Shown here in pieces: positions 53,096-62,681 of a stretch of DNA of 64,000 nucleotides. The stretch is from JAXDMK01 sp963790325. Its GTDB lineage: Bacteria > Actinomycetota > Acidimicrobiia > Acidimicrobiales > AC-14. How positions within the stretch are numbered: the stretch's first letter is position 1; each line of letters opens with the position of its first letter. The DNA lies in the NCBI GenBank assembly GCA_963790325.1, contig CAWBNY010000001.1:62001-126000 (forward strand), read 5' to 3'. A program made the translations under genes and the position numbers. The notes under the pieces are model-generated. The model saw nothing but the letters and a program-made list of their open reading frames with translations, had not been told where the DNA came from and made no database searches.

Positions 53096-55767
53096 AAGAC
53101 CCGCTCCACCACCCGCCGCGACCGGCGGGTGACCCGGCGATAGCCCTCCCGCAGGTCGGTCGCGGTGGTCCCCAGCGATCGGGCCAGGGCTGCCATCTGC
53201 TCGGGACGGGACGGGAGCGAGTCCCCCGGGGCCCCCTTGACCAGGAACCATCGGTTGCGGGTCCGCTCGCAGAAGCGGTAGGCGTCGGCCAGCACCTCCC
53301 GGTCGTCGGCTTCGAGGACGCCCGCCTGCTCCAGGGCGACGAGCGCCTCCATGGTTCCGGCCGACCGCACCCCGTGGCGCAGCTGGAGGAGCTGGGCGGT
53401 GAACTCCACGTCGGACAGCGAGCCCCGGCCCAGCTTGAGGTGGAACTGGGGGTCCTCGCCGTGGGGGATGCGCTCCCGCTCGACCCGCGCCTTGATGCGG
53501 CGGATCTCCCGGACGTCGTCCTCGGCCAGGGGCTTGCCCCAGACGTGGGGCTCCACGATCTCCATGAACCGGCGGCCGACGTCGGCGTCGCCGGCCACGA
53601 ACCGGGACCGGACGAGCGCCTGGCGCTCCCACGTCTGGGCCCACCGCTCGTAGTAGGCGGAGTAGCCGTCGAGGCTGCGGGCCAGGGGCCCGTCCTTGCC
53701 CTCGGGGCGGAGCCCGAGGTCGATGGGGTAGATCCGGGTGGCGGGGGTGGTGCCGGCGAGGAACCGCACCAAACCCTCGCCCACCTTCTCCGCCGCCGCG
53801 AAGTCGGCCGCGGTGGAGCCGTCGTAGACGAAGAGAAGGTCGAGGTCGCTGGCGTAGGAGAGCTCGGCCCCCCCGAAACGACCCATGGCGATCACCGCGC
53901 AGGGAAGGGGCGGGTGGAGGGCGTCGAGGGCGGCCTGGAGGCTGGCCTCGGCCAGGGTGGTCAACTGGCCGGCGGTGACGACCACCTGGTCCTCGTCCGC
54001 CCCGGCCAGCTCCAGGACGTCTCCCGCCGCCACCCGCAGCTCCTCCCTCCGCTTGTAGCGGAGCAGGCCCAGCTGGCGGTCCTCCACGTGGTCGCGCCAG
54101 GCGAGGGCGGCCGACGCCCCCAGGAGCAGGGCCTCGGGGGGACGGCGGGCAAGGGCGTCGGATTGGCCCAGGGCCGGGATCATGTCGGGGTGGTGCTCGA
54201 GCGTCTCGCTCAGCCGGCGGCTGGTGCCGAGGAGGGTGCACAGCCGGCGGGCGGCCTCGGGGGACTCCCGGAAGGCGGTGGCCAGCTCGGTGGCCTGGGC
54301 CGGGCCGGCCGCCAACACCCGCAGGCCGAGGAGGCCGAGGTCGGGGTCGGGGGCCTCCGACAGCCACCCCAGCAGCAGGGGCAGCATCTGCTGCATCAGC
54401 CGGGACGACCGGGTCAGGCCCTTGGTCAGCTCCCGCAGGGCGAGGCGGGTGCGCTTGGCGTCGGTGAAGCCGAACGCCTCCAGGCGGGTGGCGACCGCCT
54501 CCTCCGACATGGGCGCGGCATCGGTGGCAGCCCCGGTGAGGGCGTCGAGCAGCGGCCGGAAGAAGAGATGCTGGTGGATCGAGCGGACATTGGCCTGCTG
54601 GCGGCGGAGGAACCCGTCGAGGAGCTCGCCGGCGGTGGCCTCGGGCGTGTCCCGGTAGCCCATGACCCGGGCCAGGCGGTCGCGGCCGACCAGGTCGGTG
54701 GCCGCCGGCAGGGTGTGAACCTGTTGCTCGTGCACCAGCTGGAGGCGGTGCTCCACCGTCCGCAGGAGGCGGTAGGCGCTGTCGAGGGCACGGGCGTCGG
54801 CCGGGTCGACGTAGCCGGTGGCGCCCATGACGGCGAGGGCGTCGAGGGTGGTCGGCGAGCGCAGGTCGGGGTCGGCCCGGCCGTGGACCAGCTGCAGGAG
54901 CTGCACGGAGAACTCGATGTCGCGGATGCCCCCCCGTCCCCGCTTTACCTCCCGGTCGGTGAGGCCCTTGCGGGCCAGCACCTCCTCCGACCGGGCCTTC
55001 ATCACCCGCACCGCCCGCAGGTCGTCGAGGGTGAACGGCCGGTCCCACACCCGGGCCTCGGCCCCCTCGATGAAGACCGCGCCCAGGGCGGCGTCGCCCG
55101 CAACCGACCGGGCCTTGAGCAGGGCCTGGAACTCCCACGTCTGGGCCCACCGCTCCCAGTACGCCTCGAACGATTCGAAGGTCCGCACGAGGGGGCCGTC
55201 GCGGCCCTCGGGGCGGAGATCGACGTCGACCCGGTAACAGGTGCGGGCGATGTCGAGGATGGCCCGGGCCGTCCGGTCGTGGAGGTGGGGGTCGCCCACG
55301 AACATGATGTCGATGTCGCTGGCGTAGTTCAGCTCGCAGCCGCCGAGCTTGCCCATCCCGATCACGGTCAGTCCGGGGTCGGCGCCGGCCGCGGCCGCCG
55401 CCGCCTGGAGGACCTCGTCGGCCAACCGGGCGAGGGCCCGGCCGGTGGCGGGGAGGTCGTCGAGCCCGGTGAGGTCGCGGGCCGCGATGCGGAGGAGCTC
55501 GAGCCGCTTCCACCGGCGGAGGTCGTCCCCCTCCTCGAGGATCGGCCGGCGGTCGAGGTCGGCGAGGAGCTCGAGGGCGGCCGGTTCGGAGACCACGAGC
55601 TCGGTGAGCGACCGGCTGGCCGCGGTGACGGCGAAGACCGCGTCCCGGAGGGCGGGCTCGGCCGCCAGGCGGGACTGGACGCCGGGCACGGCGTCCGACA
55701 GCCGGTCGAGGGCGACGGCGACCGCGGCCGGTGCCGCCGAGCGCTCGATCGCGGTCTGCAGGCTCAT
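53074..55767 (-). CDS. glnE: Bifunctional glutamine synthetase adenylyltransferase/deadenylase
   Basis: An 897-residue GlnE with two nucleotidyltransferase halves. The N-terminal (adenylyl-removing) half has GMGKLGGCELNYASDIDIMFV and the ELQFTVQLLQ-type segment (KRGRGGIRDIEFSVQLLQ). The C-terminal (adenylylating) half has AMGRFGGAELSYASDLDLLFVYDG and KLGRGSLSDVEFTAQLLQ. The enzyme adds or removes AMP on the tyrosine of NLYDLPPE-type sites; both GlnA1 and the second glutamine synthetase in this window keep that site. ATG 55767 is preferred over 55827. It is transcribed alone, divergent from the TIMP-like gene. Confidence 0.95.
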   Translation of the reverse strand: MSLQTAIERSAAPAAVAVALDRLSDAVPGVQSRLAAEPALRDAVFAVTAASRSLTELVVSEPAALELLADLDRRPILEEGDDLRRWKRLELLRIAARDLTGLDDLPATGRALARLADEVLQAAAAAAGADPGLTVIGMGKLGGCELNYASDIDIMFVGDPHLHDRTARAILDIARTCYRVDVDLRPEGRDGPLVRTFESFEAYWERWAQTWEFQALLKARSVAGDAALGAVFIEGAEARVWDRPFTLDDLRAVRVMKARSEEVLARKGLTDREVKRGRGGIRDIEFSVQLLQLVHGRADPDLRSPTTLDALAVMGATGYVDPADARALDSAYRLLRTVEHRLQLVHEQQVHTLPAATDLVGRDRLARVMGYRDTPEATAGELLDGFLRRQQANVRSIHQHLFFRPLLDALTGAATDAAPMSEEAVATRLEAFGFTDAKRTRLALRELTKGLTRSSRLMQQMLPLLLGWLSEAPDPDLGLLGLRVLAAGPAQATELATAFRESPEAARRLCTLLGTSRRLSETLEHHPDMIPALGQSDALARRPPEALLLGASAALAWRDHVEDRQLGLLRYKRREELRVAAGDVLELAGADEDQVVVTAGQLTTLAEASLQAALDALHPPLPCAVIAMGRFGGAELSYASDLDLLFVYDGSTAADFAAAEKVGEGLVRFLAGTTPATRIYPIDLGLRPEGKDGPLARSLDGYSAYYERWAQTWERQALVRSRFVAGDADVGRRFMEIVEPHVWGKPLAEDDVREIRRIKARVERERIPHGEDPQFHLKLGRGSLSDVEFTAQLLQLRHGVRSAGTMEALVALEQAGVLEADDREVLADAYRFCERTRNRWFLVKGAPGDSLPSRPEQMAALARSLGTTATDLREGYRRVTRRSRRVVERVFYGKLDA

Positions 55768-55856
55768 CGTGGTCGAAGTCTGGCAGGGGGGGGTCGGTGG
55801 GCCGCCAGTCTTGCGGAGGGTGGTCAAGGAACCACGGACGGCGGATACTCGTCTCT

Positions 55857-56588
55857 ATGGCAATGACGACGCATCGGCGGTTCTCCTTGGCCTGCACATC
55901 GGTGGCGATCGTGCTCGGCGCGGGCGCGCTGCTGGTGGGCCCGGGCGCCACGCCCGCCGCGGCCTGCTCGTGCCTCGCCGCCAGCGACGAGGAGCACTTC
56001 GCCCGCGCCCACGCCGTCTTCCGGGCGACGGTGGTCGGCGTCCAGATGACCTCGCCCGGACCCTACCGGTCCTCTGCCGACCCCGTCACCTGGACATTCG
56101 CCGTCAGCCAGGTCCTCAAGGGCGACGCGGCCCCGCTCCAACCGGTCGCGTCCGTGGCCATGGGCGCGTCCTGCGGGCTGGAGATCCCCCACGAGGGCGA
56201 GTTCTTCGTCTTCGTCAGCCGCCGGGAGACCGGTGAGTACGCCGCCGGCCTGTGCGACGGCACCCGCTCGACCACCGAAGGGCCACTGGCCGTCGCCTCG
56301 CTCCTGCCGACCACGACCGTGGCGGACGTCCCGCCGACGACCACCGCCGCGGCACCCACGACGACCCTGGCCCCGGAACCGGCGCCGATCCCCCCGGTGG
56401 CCACGACGGCGCCCGGATCGACGGCGGCCGAGCTGGAGGCGGCGACCGTCGCCGCCGACACGCCCGTCCCCGACGCGGACGGGTCCGGCGGCCTGCCCCT
56501 CGGCCCGGCGGCGGTGGCGGTGGCAGCCGGCGGGGCGCTGGCCGCCGCCGGCATCGGCGGTCTCCGGTGGCGCCGGGGCCACCCCTGA
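55857..56588 (+). CDS. Secreted TIMP/NTR-like protein with C-terminal anchor
   Basis: A 243-residue protein with a signal peptide (SVAIVLGAGALLVGPGATPAAA) ending at ACSCL, whose first cysteine residues begin an NTR/TIMP-like domain (residues about 35-135: FRATVVG, VTWTFAVSQVLKGDA, CGLEIPHEGEFFVFVS, AGLCDGT). A Thr/Pro/Ala linker and a C-terminal helix followed by RWRRGHP anchor it in the membrane. The bacterial function of these domains is unknown. Confidence 0.7.
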   Translation: MAMTTHRRFSLACTSVAIVLGAGALLVGPGATPAAACSCLAASDEEHFARAHAVFRATVVGVQMTSPGPYRSSADPVTWTFAVSQVLKGDAAPLQPVASVAMGASCGLEIPHEGEFFVFVSRRETGEYAAGLCDGTRSTTEGPLAVASLLPTTTVADVPPTTTAAAPTTTLAPEPAPIPPVATTAPGSTAAELEAATVAADTPVPDADGSGGLPLGPAAVAVAAGGALAAAGIGGLRWRRGHP

Positions 56589-56601
56589 GTAGCCTCCGGA
56601 C

Positions 56602-58317
56602 GTGCCCCGTGTGCGCGTCGCCGCCTGCCAGCTCAACCTCGTCGTGGGTGACCTGGAGGGCAATGCCACCGCCATCCTCGACGCCATCGACCGGGCCGAG
56701 ATCGCCGAGTGCGACCTGGCCGTCTTCCCCGAGCTGGCCATCACCGGCTACCCGCCCGAGGACCTGCTGCTCAAGCCCGGTTTCGTGGCCGACAACCGGG
56801 CCGCCCTCGACCGGGTCGCCGCCGGCACCGGCCGGTGCGCGGCGGTGGTGGGCTTCGTCGACGCCGGCCGCGACCTGTTCAACGCGGCCGCCGTCTGCGC
56901 CGACGGCAAGGTCCACGGGATCTACCGCAAGCGGCTGCTGCCCAACTACGGCGTCTTCGACGAGCAGCGCTACTTCGCCCCCGGCGACGACCCCGGCCAG
57001 CTGTTCGTGGTCGGCGGGGTGCGGGTGGGCGTGGTCGTCTGCGAGGACGCGTGGTCGCCCGACGGCCCCATCGCCGACCAGGCCGCAGGCGGGGCGGAGC
57101 TGATCGTCAACCTCAACGCGTCCCCGTACCACGCCGGACGGCTGGCCGAGCGGGAGCGCATGCTCGCCACCCGGGCCCTCGACTCGTCGTGCTCGCTGGT
57201 CTACGTCAACCTCGTCGGCGGCCAGGACGAGCTCGTCTTCGACGGCGCCTCCCTGGTCCTCGACACCCATGGGCGGGTGATGGCCCGGGGGCCCCAGTTC
57301 GTCGACCACATCATGATCGTCGACGTCGAGGTCAAGCCCGTCTTCCGCAAACGCCTGCTCGACCCCCGGGGCCGCGCCACCGCCGACCAGCTCCCAGAAG
57401 TCACGGTCAGCCTGGCGTCCCAGGCGGTCGCCGCCATCGAGGACCCGACTCCGTGCGCCGAGCCCCTCGGCCCGACCCACGAGATCTACCAGGCCCTCGT
57501 CCTGGGGACCCGGGACTATGTGGCCAAGACCGGCTTCACCGACGTGGTGATCGGCCTGTCGGGCGGCGTCGACTCGTCCCTGGTGGCCACCATCGCGGTC
57601 GACGCCCTGGGGCCCGACCACGTCCACGGCGTGATGATGCCGTCGCGGTTCTCGAGCGAGGGATCCCTCACCGATGCCAAGGAGCTGGCCGGCAACCTGG
57701 GGATCGAGTGGCGGGTGATCGGCATCGAGGGGGTCCACGAGGCCTACCTGGAGATGTTGGCCCCCTCGTTCAGCGGCCAGCCGCCCGACCTGGCCGAGGA
57801 GAACATCCAGGCCCGCATCCGGGGGGCGACGCTCATGGCCCTGTCCAACAAGTTCGACTGGATGGTGCTGGCCACCGGGAACAAGAGCGAGATGGCGGTG
57901 GGGTTCTCCACCCTCTACGGCGACCTGGCCGGCGGCTTCGCGGTGATCAAGGACGTGCTCAAGACCACCGTCTACGAGCTGTGCCACGACCGCAACCGGC
58001 GGGCACCGGCGCCGCTCATCCCGGAGGCGGTGCTGACCAAGCCGCCGTCGGCCGAGCTCCGGCCCGACCAGCGCGACGACCAGTCCCTGCCCCCCTACGA
58101 CCAGCTCGACCCCATCCTCGAGGCCTACGTCGAGGGGGACGCCACCGTCGCCGACCTGGCGGGGGCCGGTTTCGAGGAGGACGTCGTCCGCCGGGTCGTC
58201 TCGATGGTCGACCGCTCCGAATACAAGCGTCGCCAAGCTCCTCCCGGGGTGCGGGTGACGCCCAAGGCGTTCGGCAAGGACCGCCGGCTGCCGATCATCA
58301 ACGGCTACAAGGGCTGA
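56602..58317 (+). CDS. nadE: Glutamine-dependent NAD+ synthetase
   Basis: A 571-residue two-domain enzyme. The N-terminal nitrilase-type glutaminase (residues about 1-260) has the catalytic Glu in FPELAITGYPPEDL, Lys in YRKRLLPNYGVFDE and Cys in VVVCEDAW. The C-terminal synthetase has the ATP-pyrophosphatase P-loop GLSGGVDSS at 318-326, plus LATGNKSEMAVGFSTLYGD. It converts nicotinate adenine dinucleotide to NAD+ in the cytoplasm with glutamine as nitrogen donor. GTG at 56602 is 13 nt past the preceding stop. Confidence 0.96.
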   Translation: MPRVRVAACQLNLVVGDLEGNATAILDAIDRAEIAECDLAVFPELAITGYPPEDLLLKPGFVADNRAALDRVAAGTGRCAAVVGFVDAGRDLFNAAAVCADGKVHGIYRKRLLPNYGVFDEQRYFAPGDDPGQLFVVGGVRVGVVVCEDAWSPDGPIADQAAGGAELIVNLNASPYHAGRLAERERMLATRALDSSCSLVYVNLVGGQDELVFDGASLVLDTHGRVMARGPQFVDHIMIVDVEVKPVFRKRLLDPRGRATADQLPEVTVSLASQAVAAIEDPTPCAEPLGPTHEIYQALVLGTRDYVAKTGFTDVVIGLSGGVDSSLVATIAVDALGPDHVHGVMMPSRFSSEGSLTDAKELAGNLGIEWRVIGIEGVHEAYLEMLAPSFSGQPPDLAEENIQARIRGATLMALSNKFDWMVLATGNKSEMAVGFSTLYGDLAGGFAVIKDVLKTTVYELCHDRNRRAPAPLIPEAVLTKPPSAELRPDQRDDQSLPPYDQLDPILEAYVEGDATVADLAGAGFEEDVVRRVVSMVDRSEYKRRQAPPGVRVTPKAFGKDRRLPIINGYKG

Positions 58318-58447
58318 TAGCCCATCGTGGGGGTCTTGACCACCCCTGTATGGTGAACGAAACGAGGCCGCCACATGGCTGGGGCGGAATCTTCGCGCCC
58401 TCCAGTGCGTTTCATTTTTGACGCCACGACTGTAAGGACGTTTCTCT

Positions 58448-59449
58448 GTGCCCAAGGAGCGCGTTGAGCGTGACGAGGAAGACCTCGTTCGACTCTACCT
58501 CACCGACATCGGGCAGTACCCGCTGCTCACCAAGGACGACGAAGTCCGCCTGGCCAAGGCCATCGAGGGCGGCAACGAGGCGCGGATCAAGCTCGAGTCC
58601 GACGGCACTGGGCTACCCCAGGCCCGCCGCCGCGAGTTGCGCCGGGTGGCCCAGGAGGGCGTCAACGCCCAGCGCACCTTCGTCCAGTCCAACCTGCGGC
58701 TGGTGGTGTCGATCGCCAAGAAGTACCAGGCGTCGGGGCTGCCTCTGCTCGACCTGATCCAGGAGGGCAACCTGGGCCTGATGCACGCGGTCGAGAAGTT
58801 CGACTGGCGCAAGGGCTTCAAGTTCTCCACCTACGCCACCTGGTGGATCCGCCAGGCCATCACCCGCGGCATCGCCAACACGGGCCGCACGATTCGGCTG
58901 CCGGTGCACGCGGGCGACACCCTGGCCCGGCTGCAGAAGGCCCGGGCCCGGCTGGAGCTGAAGCTGGGCCGCCCGGCCACCCTGTCGGAGCTGTCGGCCG
59001 AGGTGGAGATGCCGGAGGACAAGGTCACCGAGGCGCTGCGGTTCGCGGCCGAGCCCCTGTCGCTGTCGGAGCCCCTGCGGGAGGACGGCGACGCCGAGCT
59101 GGGTGACGTGGTCGAGGACCGGTCGGCGGAGTCGCCCTTCGAGGTGGCCGCCACCGCCTTGCTGCCCGACGAGATCTCCAAGCTGCTGGGGCCGTTGGAC
59201 GAGCGCGAGCGCGAGATCCTGCGGCTGCGGTTCGGTCTCGACCGGGGCGAGCCCCGCACCCTCGAAGAGGTGGGCGAGCACTTCAACCTCACCCGGGAGC
59301 GCATCCGCCAGATCGAGGCCCGGGCCATGTCGAAGCTTCGCCACCCGTCGTCCGACACGGGGCGCGCGACCTGCTGGCTGTCTGACCCTGGCGGAGGCGG
59401 ACGGGAATCGAACCCGCCGGACGGGGAGCACCCGTCCCACCCGCTTTGA
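58448..59449 (+). CDS. RNA polymerase sigma factor (sigma-70 family, group 1/2-like)
   Basis: A 333-residue sigma factor. It has region 1.2 (EEDLVRLYLTDIGQYPLLTKDDEVRLAKAIE), region 2 (NLRLVVSIAKKY, LDLIQEGNLGLMHAVEKFDWRKGFKFSTYATWWIRQAITRGIA), region 3, and region 4 (LPDEISKLLGPLDEREREILRLRFGLD, then TLEEVGEHFNLTRERIRQIEARAMSKLRHP). It lacks the long region 1.1 of RpoD, so it is probably a group 2 factor. The C-terminal 28 residues or so (DTGRATCWLSDPGGGGRESN and on) are not family-like, because the gene runs antisense through tRNA-Sec to its stop at 59447-59449. Confidence 0.92.
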   Translation: MPKERVERDEEDLVRLYLTDIGQYPLLTKDDEVRLAKAIEGGNEARIKLESDGTGLPQARRRELRRVAQEGVNAQRTFVQSNLRLVVSIAKKYQASGLPLLDLIQEGNLGLMHAVEKFDWRKGFKFSTYATWWIRQAITRGIANTGRTIRLPVHAGDTLARLQKARARLELKLGRPATLSELSAEVEMPEDKVTEALRFAAEPLSLSEPLREDGDAELGDVVEDRSAESPFEVAATALLPDEISKLLGPLDEREREILRLRFGLDRGEPRTLEEVGEHFNLTRERIRQIEARAMSKLRHPSSDTGRATCWLSDPGGGGRESNPPDGEHPSHPL

Positions 59450-59484
59450 AGGCGGGGGACGCCACCAGGTCGCCTGACGCCTCC
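59389..59484 (-). tRNA. selC: Selenocysteine tRNA, anticodon UCA
   Basis: On the minus strand the acceptor GGAGGCG (from 59484) pairs with CGCCTCC and is followed by G and an encoded CCA (59391-59389). The anticodon stem-loop is CCCGC-CTTCAAA-GCGGG with TCA at the anticodon. A long variable arm GGACGGG/CCCGTCC and the T arm GCGGG-TTCGATT-CCCGT follow. UCA plus the long variable arm identify tRNA-Sec. It serves SelA and SelB encoded at 1.5-4.6 kb. Confidence 0.95.
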
Positions 59485-59638
59485 GACGGGCACCGTAGCC
59501 GTGCCCGCAGTCGTCGCCCGTCGTTCGCCGTCTGCCAGTCGATCGTTTCGCGTCGCCGATGAGGCGCCTGACGATCATGGTGCGACGCGGACCGGCGGCC
59601 GGCGTTGGCTGTCACAGGCCCCGGATACCATCGGGGAC

Positions 59639-59713
59639 ATGAAGAAGCTGCTCCTCCTGGCCGTGCTCGTCGTCCTGGGCGCGGTGGCGGCCAAGAAGGT
59701 CCGGGCCTCCTAG
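59639..59713 (+). CDS. Very small membrane peptide
   Basis: A 24-residue frame with a basic start, one hydrophobic stretch (LLLLAVLVVLGAVAA) and a basic end (KKVRAS). TACCAT (59626-59631) is a possible -10 box 7 nt before the ATG. It resembles the N-terminus of the short actinobacterial DLW-39 proteins, but the length makes this tentative. Confidence 0.4.
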   Translation: MKKLLLLAVLVVLGAVAAKKVRAS

Positions 59714-59809
59714 CGTCGGAGGGCCTTGCGCCCTTCCACTCTATTCCAGTATCTTTTCTTCCATCCTCTTCCCCCCAGAGTTGTGGTTTCGCGCCCTCGG
59801 AGGAAGTCG

Positions 59810-60541
59810 ATGCTCATCGCCTGCTGGTCGCCCAAGGGCGGCACCGGCACCACCGTCGTGTCGTGCGGGCTGGCCCTCGTGCTGGCCCGGTCCCGGGCCG
59901 ATCCGGCGCCGGCGCCGGCCGGCGTCCTCATCGCCGACCTGTCGGGCGACGTGCCCGCCGTCCTCGGGCTGCCGACGCCGGCCGGGCCCGGCCTGATCGA
60001 CTGGCTGGCCGCCGGCCACGACGTCCCCGGCGAGGCGCTGGGCCGGTTGGAGGTCGATGCCGGCCCGGGTTTGCGACTGCTGGCCTGGGGCGGCGAGCTC
60101 ACCGGCCGGGCTGCCACCGCGGCCGTGGCCGCCGAGAGGGGTGAGGCCCTGGCCGAGGCGCTGACCGGTGGCGGTGACGCCGCCCGCCGAGGTGTCGGGG
60201 GAGGTGGCGGCAGGGGGCGGGTGGTGGTGGCCGATTGCGGGTCGGCGGCGGCGGGGGCGGCCCTGGCGGTGGCGGCAGCGGCCGACGTCTCCCTATTGGT
60301 GCTGCGTCCTTGCTATCTGGCGTTGCGCCGGGCGTTGGCCGCGCCCATCCGGCCGTCGGCGGTCGTCCTGGTCGACGAGCCCGGCCGAACCCTCACCCGG
60401 CGCGACGTCGAAGACGTCATGGGGGTGCCGGTGCGGGCCGAGATCGGCTACGACCCAGCCATCGCCCGGGCGGTCGACGCCGGGCTGCTGGCGGGGCGGG
60501 TCCCGCGCACGTTGGAGAAGGCGCTGCGGGAGGCGGCGTGA
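59810..60541 (+). CDS. CpaE/TadZ-like ParA-family ATPase of the Tad pilus system
   Basis: A 243-residue MinD/ParA-type protein with the deviant Walker A SPKGGTGTT (about 8-16), ADLSGDVPAVLG, and VVVADCGSAAAG as Walker B. The ATG at 59810 follows GGAGGAAG. Its stop overlaps the cpaF-like start (GTGA). Position and similarity point to the septum-site-like localisation ATPase TadZ/CpaE, which places the Tad secretion machine. Confidence 0.8.
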   Translation: MLIACWSPKGGTGTTVVSCGLALVLARSRADPAPAPAGVLIADLSGDVPAVLGLPTPAGPGLIDWLAAGHDVPGEALGRLEVDAGPGLRLLAWGGELTGRAATAAVAAERGEALAEALTGGGDAARRGVGGGGGRGRVVVADCGSAAAGAALAVAAAADVSLLVLRPCYLALRRALAAPIRPSAVVLVDEPGRTLTRRDVEDVMGVPVRAEIGYDPAIARAVDAGLLAGRVPRTLEKALREAA

Positions 60542-61722
60542 CCGGGGGGACGGGGGCCGCGGTCAAGGCCCGGGTCCACGCCCGGCTGCTCGTCGACGGG
60601 CCGGGGGGGCGGCTGCCCGACCGGGTGGCGGAGCTGGTGGCCGGCGAAAGCCCCCTGTCGTCGCCCGGCGATCAGGCCCGGCTGGTCCGGGAGGTGCTGG
60701 CCGAGGTCTGCGGGCTCGGCCCGCTGGAGCCGATCCTGGCCGACCCCGAGGTCACCGAGGTCATGGTCAACGGGCCCGGCCGGGTGTGGATCGAGCGGGC
60801 GGGCCGGCTCGAGCGGGTGCCCGTCGCCCTCGACACGTCCGCCATCGAGCACCTCATCGAGAAGGTCGTCGCACCCCTCGGGCTGCGCGTCGACCGGTCG
60901 TCGCCCTTGGTCGACGCCCGCCTGCCCGACGGATCCCGGGTCAACGCCGTCGTCCCGCCGCTGGCCGTCGACGGTCCCTGCCTCACCGTCCGCCGCTTCG
61001 GGGCCCGGGCCATCCCGTTGGCCGCCTTCGCCCCGCCACCGGTGGTCGCCCTCCTGGTGTGGGCGGTGGCGGCCCGGCTCAACGTCCTCGTCTCAGGCGG
61101 GACCGGCGCGGGCAAGACCACCCTTCTCAACGCCCTGGCCGGCTCCATCCCGGCCGGCGAACGGGTGGTCACGGTGGAGGACGCGGCCGAGCTCCGCCTC
61201 CCCGGCGAACACGTGGTCCGGCTGGAGGCCCGCCCCGCCAACGCCGAGGGAGCGGGTGAGGTTCGCATCCGCGACCTGGTCCGCAACGCCCTGCGGATGC
61301 GTCCCGACCGCATCGTGGTGGGCGAGGTCCGGGGCCCCGAGGCGCTCGACATGCTCCAGGCCATGAACAGCGGCCACGAGGGCTCGCTGTCCACCTGCCA
61401 CGCCAACGGCCCCGACGACGCCCTCCGCCGGCTGGAGACGATGGTCCTCATGGGCGACATCGGCCTGCCCCTGGCCGCCGTCCGGGCCCAGTTGGAGGCG
61501 GCGCTCGACCTGGTGGTGCAGGTCGCCCGCCGGTCCGACGGCACCCGCCGGGTCGTGGCCGTGGCCGAGGTCGTCGATCAGGCGGGGCCGACCTCGGCCG
61601 ACGGCCGGGAGCCGCCCCGCACCCGTCTGGTCGCCGGCCCCGACGGGGTCGTGGGCCTGCCCCGCCGGGAGTCTCGCGATCCCCGGTGCCCGCCGCCCGA
61701 TCCATCGTGGGTGACGCCGTGA
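60538..61722 (+). CDS. cpaF: CpaF/TadA secretion ATPase
   Basis: A 394-residue type II/IV secretion ATPase. The N-terminal helical domain and ELPLEPILADPEVTEVMVNGP-like segment (LGPLEPILADPEVTEVMVNG) are followed by the Walker A GGTGAGKTT at 187-195, the Asp box (VVTVEDAAELRLP), Walker B (MRPDRIVVGEVRGPEALDMLQAMN) and the His box (GHEGSLSTCHAN). It is a cytoplasmic hexamer powering pilus assembly. GTG 60538 overlaps the upstream stop. Confidence 0.93.
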   Translation: MTGGTGAAVKARVHARLLVDGPGGRLPDRVAELVAGESPLSSPGDQARLVREVLAEVCGLGPLEPILADPEVTEVMVNGPGRVWIERAGRLERVPVALDTSAIEHLIEKVVAPLGLRVDRSSPLVDARLPDGSRVNAVVPPLAVDGPCLTVRRFGARAIPLAAFAPPPVVALLVWAVAARLNVLVSGGTGAGKTTLLNALAGSIPAGERVVTVEDAAELRLPGEHVVRLEARPANAEGAGEVRIRDLVRNALRMRPDRIVVGEVRGPEALDMLQAMNSGHEGSLSTCHANGPDDALRRLETMVLMGDIGLPLAAVRAQLEAALDLVVQVARRSDGTRRVVAVAEVVDQAGPTSADGREPPRTRLVAGPDGVVGLPRRESRDPRCPPPDPSWVTP

Positions 61723-62681
61723 CCGGTGACGGCGTGACCACCGGTCTCGTCCTGGCCCTGGCGGTGCTCGCCCTCGGGGCCGCCCTGCGTGCCGCCCTGG
61801 AGGCGCACCGGCGGTCCCCGGTGTCGGCCCGGCTGCCTGATCGACGCCTCACGGGCGGGGGCACCGCCTCGTCCGGCCGCCGGCGGGTGCGGTTGCCGGA
61901 GCCACCGGCGTGGCTGGAGCCGATGCTGGTCGACGCCGCGGTCGACATCCCGGCCGCCACCGCGTGGGCCGGGTGGCTGACAGCAGCGGTGGTGGCGACG
62001 GTGGCGGCGGTGGTGGTGGCCGGTCCTCCGGTCGCGGTCCTGGTGGCGACGGCCGCGGGGGTGCCGGTGCTGGTGCTGCGGTCTCGCCGGGGCCGTGCCG
62101 ACCGCAGCATCGACAGGGAGCTCCCCGCGGCGTTGGAGTCGATCGCCCGGTCGCTGAGGTCAGGCGCGTCGATGCGCCAGGCGATCGGCGAGGCCGCCGG
62201 TGGCGGCGGGGCCACGGCGCCGGCGGCCCCGGGCCGCACCCGGCGCCGGCGGGGCCGGCTCCCGACCGAGCTGGCCCTCGTGGCCGACCAGGCCGGGCAC
62301 GGGGTGGGGCTGGTCGACGCCCTGGAGTCCTTCGCCGCCCGCCGGCCGAGTCCGGGGGTGCGGCTGGCGGTCGCCGCCCTGTGCCTGGGGGTCGACACCG
62401 GCGGGGCCCAGGCCCGCGCCGTCGACGGTGTGGCCGCCACCATGAGGGAGCGGCTGGCGGTCGAGGCCGAGGTTAGGGCCCTGTCCTCCCAGGCCCGGAT
62501 GTCGGCCCTCGTGATCGGCCTTGCCCCCCTCGGCTTCGGGGCCTTCGCGGCCGCCACCGACCCCCGCACATCCGAGTTCCTCCTCCACACGCCGATGGGC
62601 CTGGTGCTGGTGTGTGTGGGGTTGGGCCTCGACGCCGTCGGCTGGCTGTGGATGCAACGCCTGTGCCGGGTCGCGCCGTGA
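61719..62681 (+). CDS. tadB: TadB-like inner membrane platform protein
   Basis: A 320-residue protein with the type II secretion F fold. Membrane helices lie near the N-terminus (LVLALAVLALGAAL), in the middle (two adjacent helices around AWAGWLTAAVVATVAAVVVAG) and at the end (MGLVLVCVGLGLDAVGWLW). The T2SF helical bundle contains ELPAALESIARSLRSGASMRQAIGEA. GTG 61719 overlaps cpaF (GTGA). It forms the membrane platform with TadC. Confidence 0.85.
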   Translation: MTGDGVTTGLVLALAVLALGAALRAALEAHRRSPVSARLPDRRLTGGGTASSGRRRVRLPEPPAWLEPMLVDAAVDIPAATAWAGWLTAAVVATVAAVVVAGPPVAVLVATAAGVPVLVLRSRRGRADRSIDRELPAALESIARSLRSGASMRQAIGEAAGGGGATAPAAPGRTRRRRGRLPTELALVADQAGHGVGLVDALESFAARRPSPGVRLAVAALCLGVDTGGAQARAVDGVAATMRERLAVEAEVRALSSQARMSALVIGLAPLGFGAFAAATDPRTSEFLLHTPMGLVLVCVGLGLDAVGWLWMQRLCRVAP

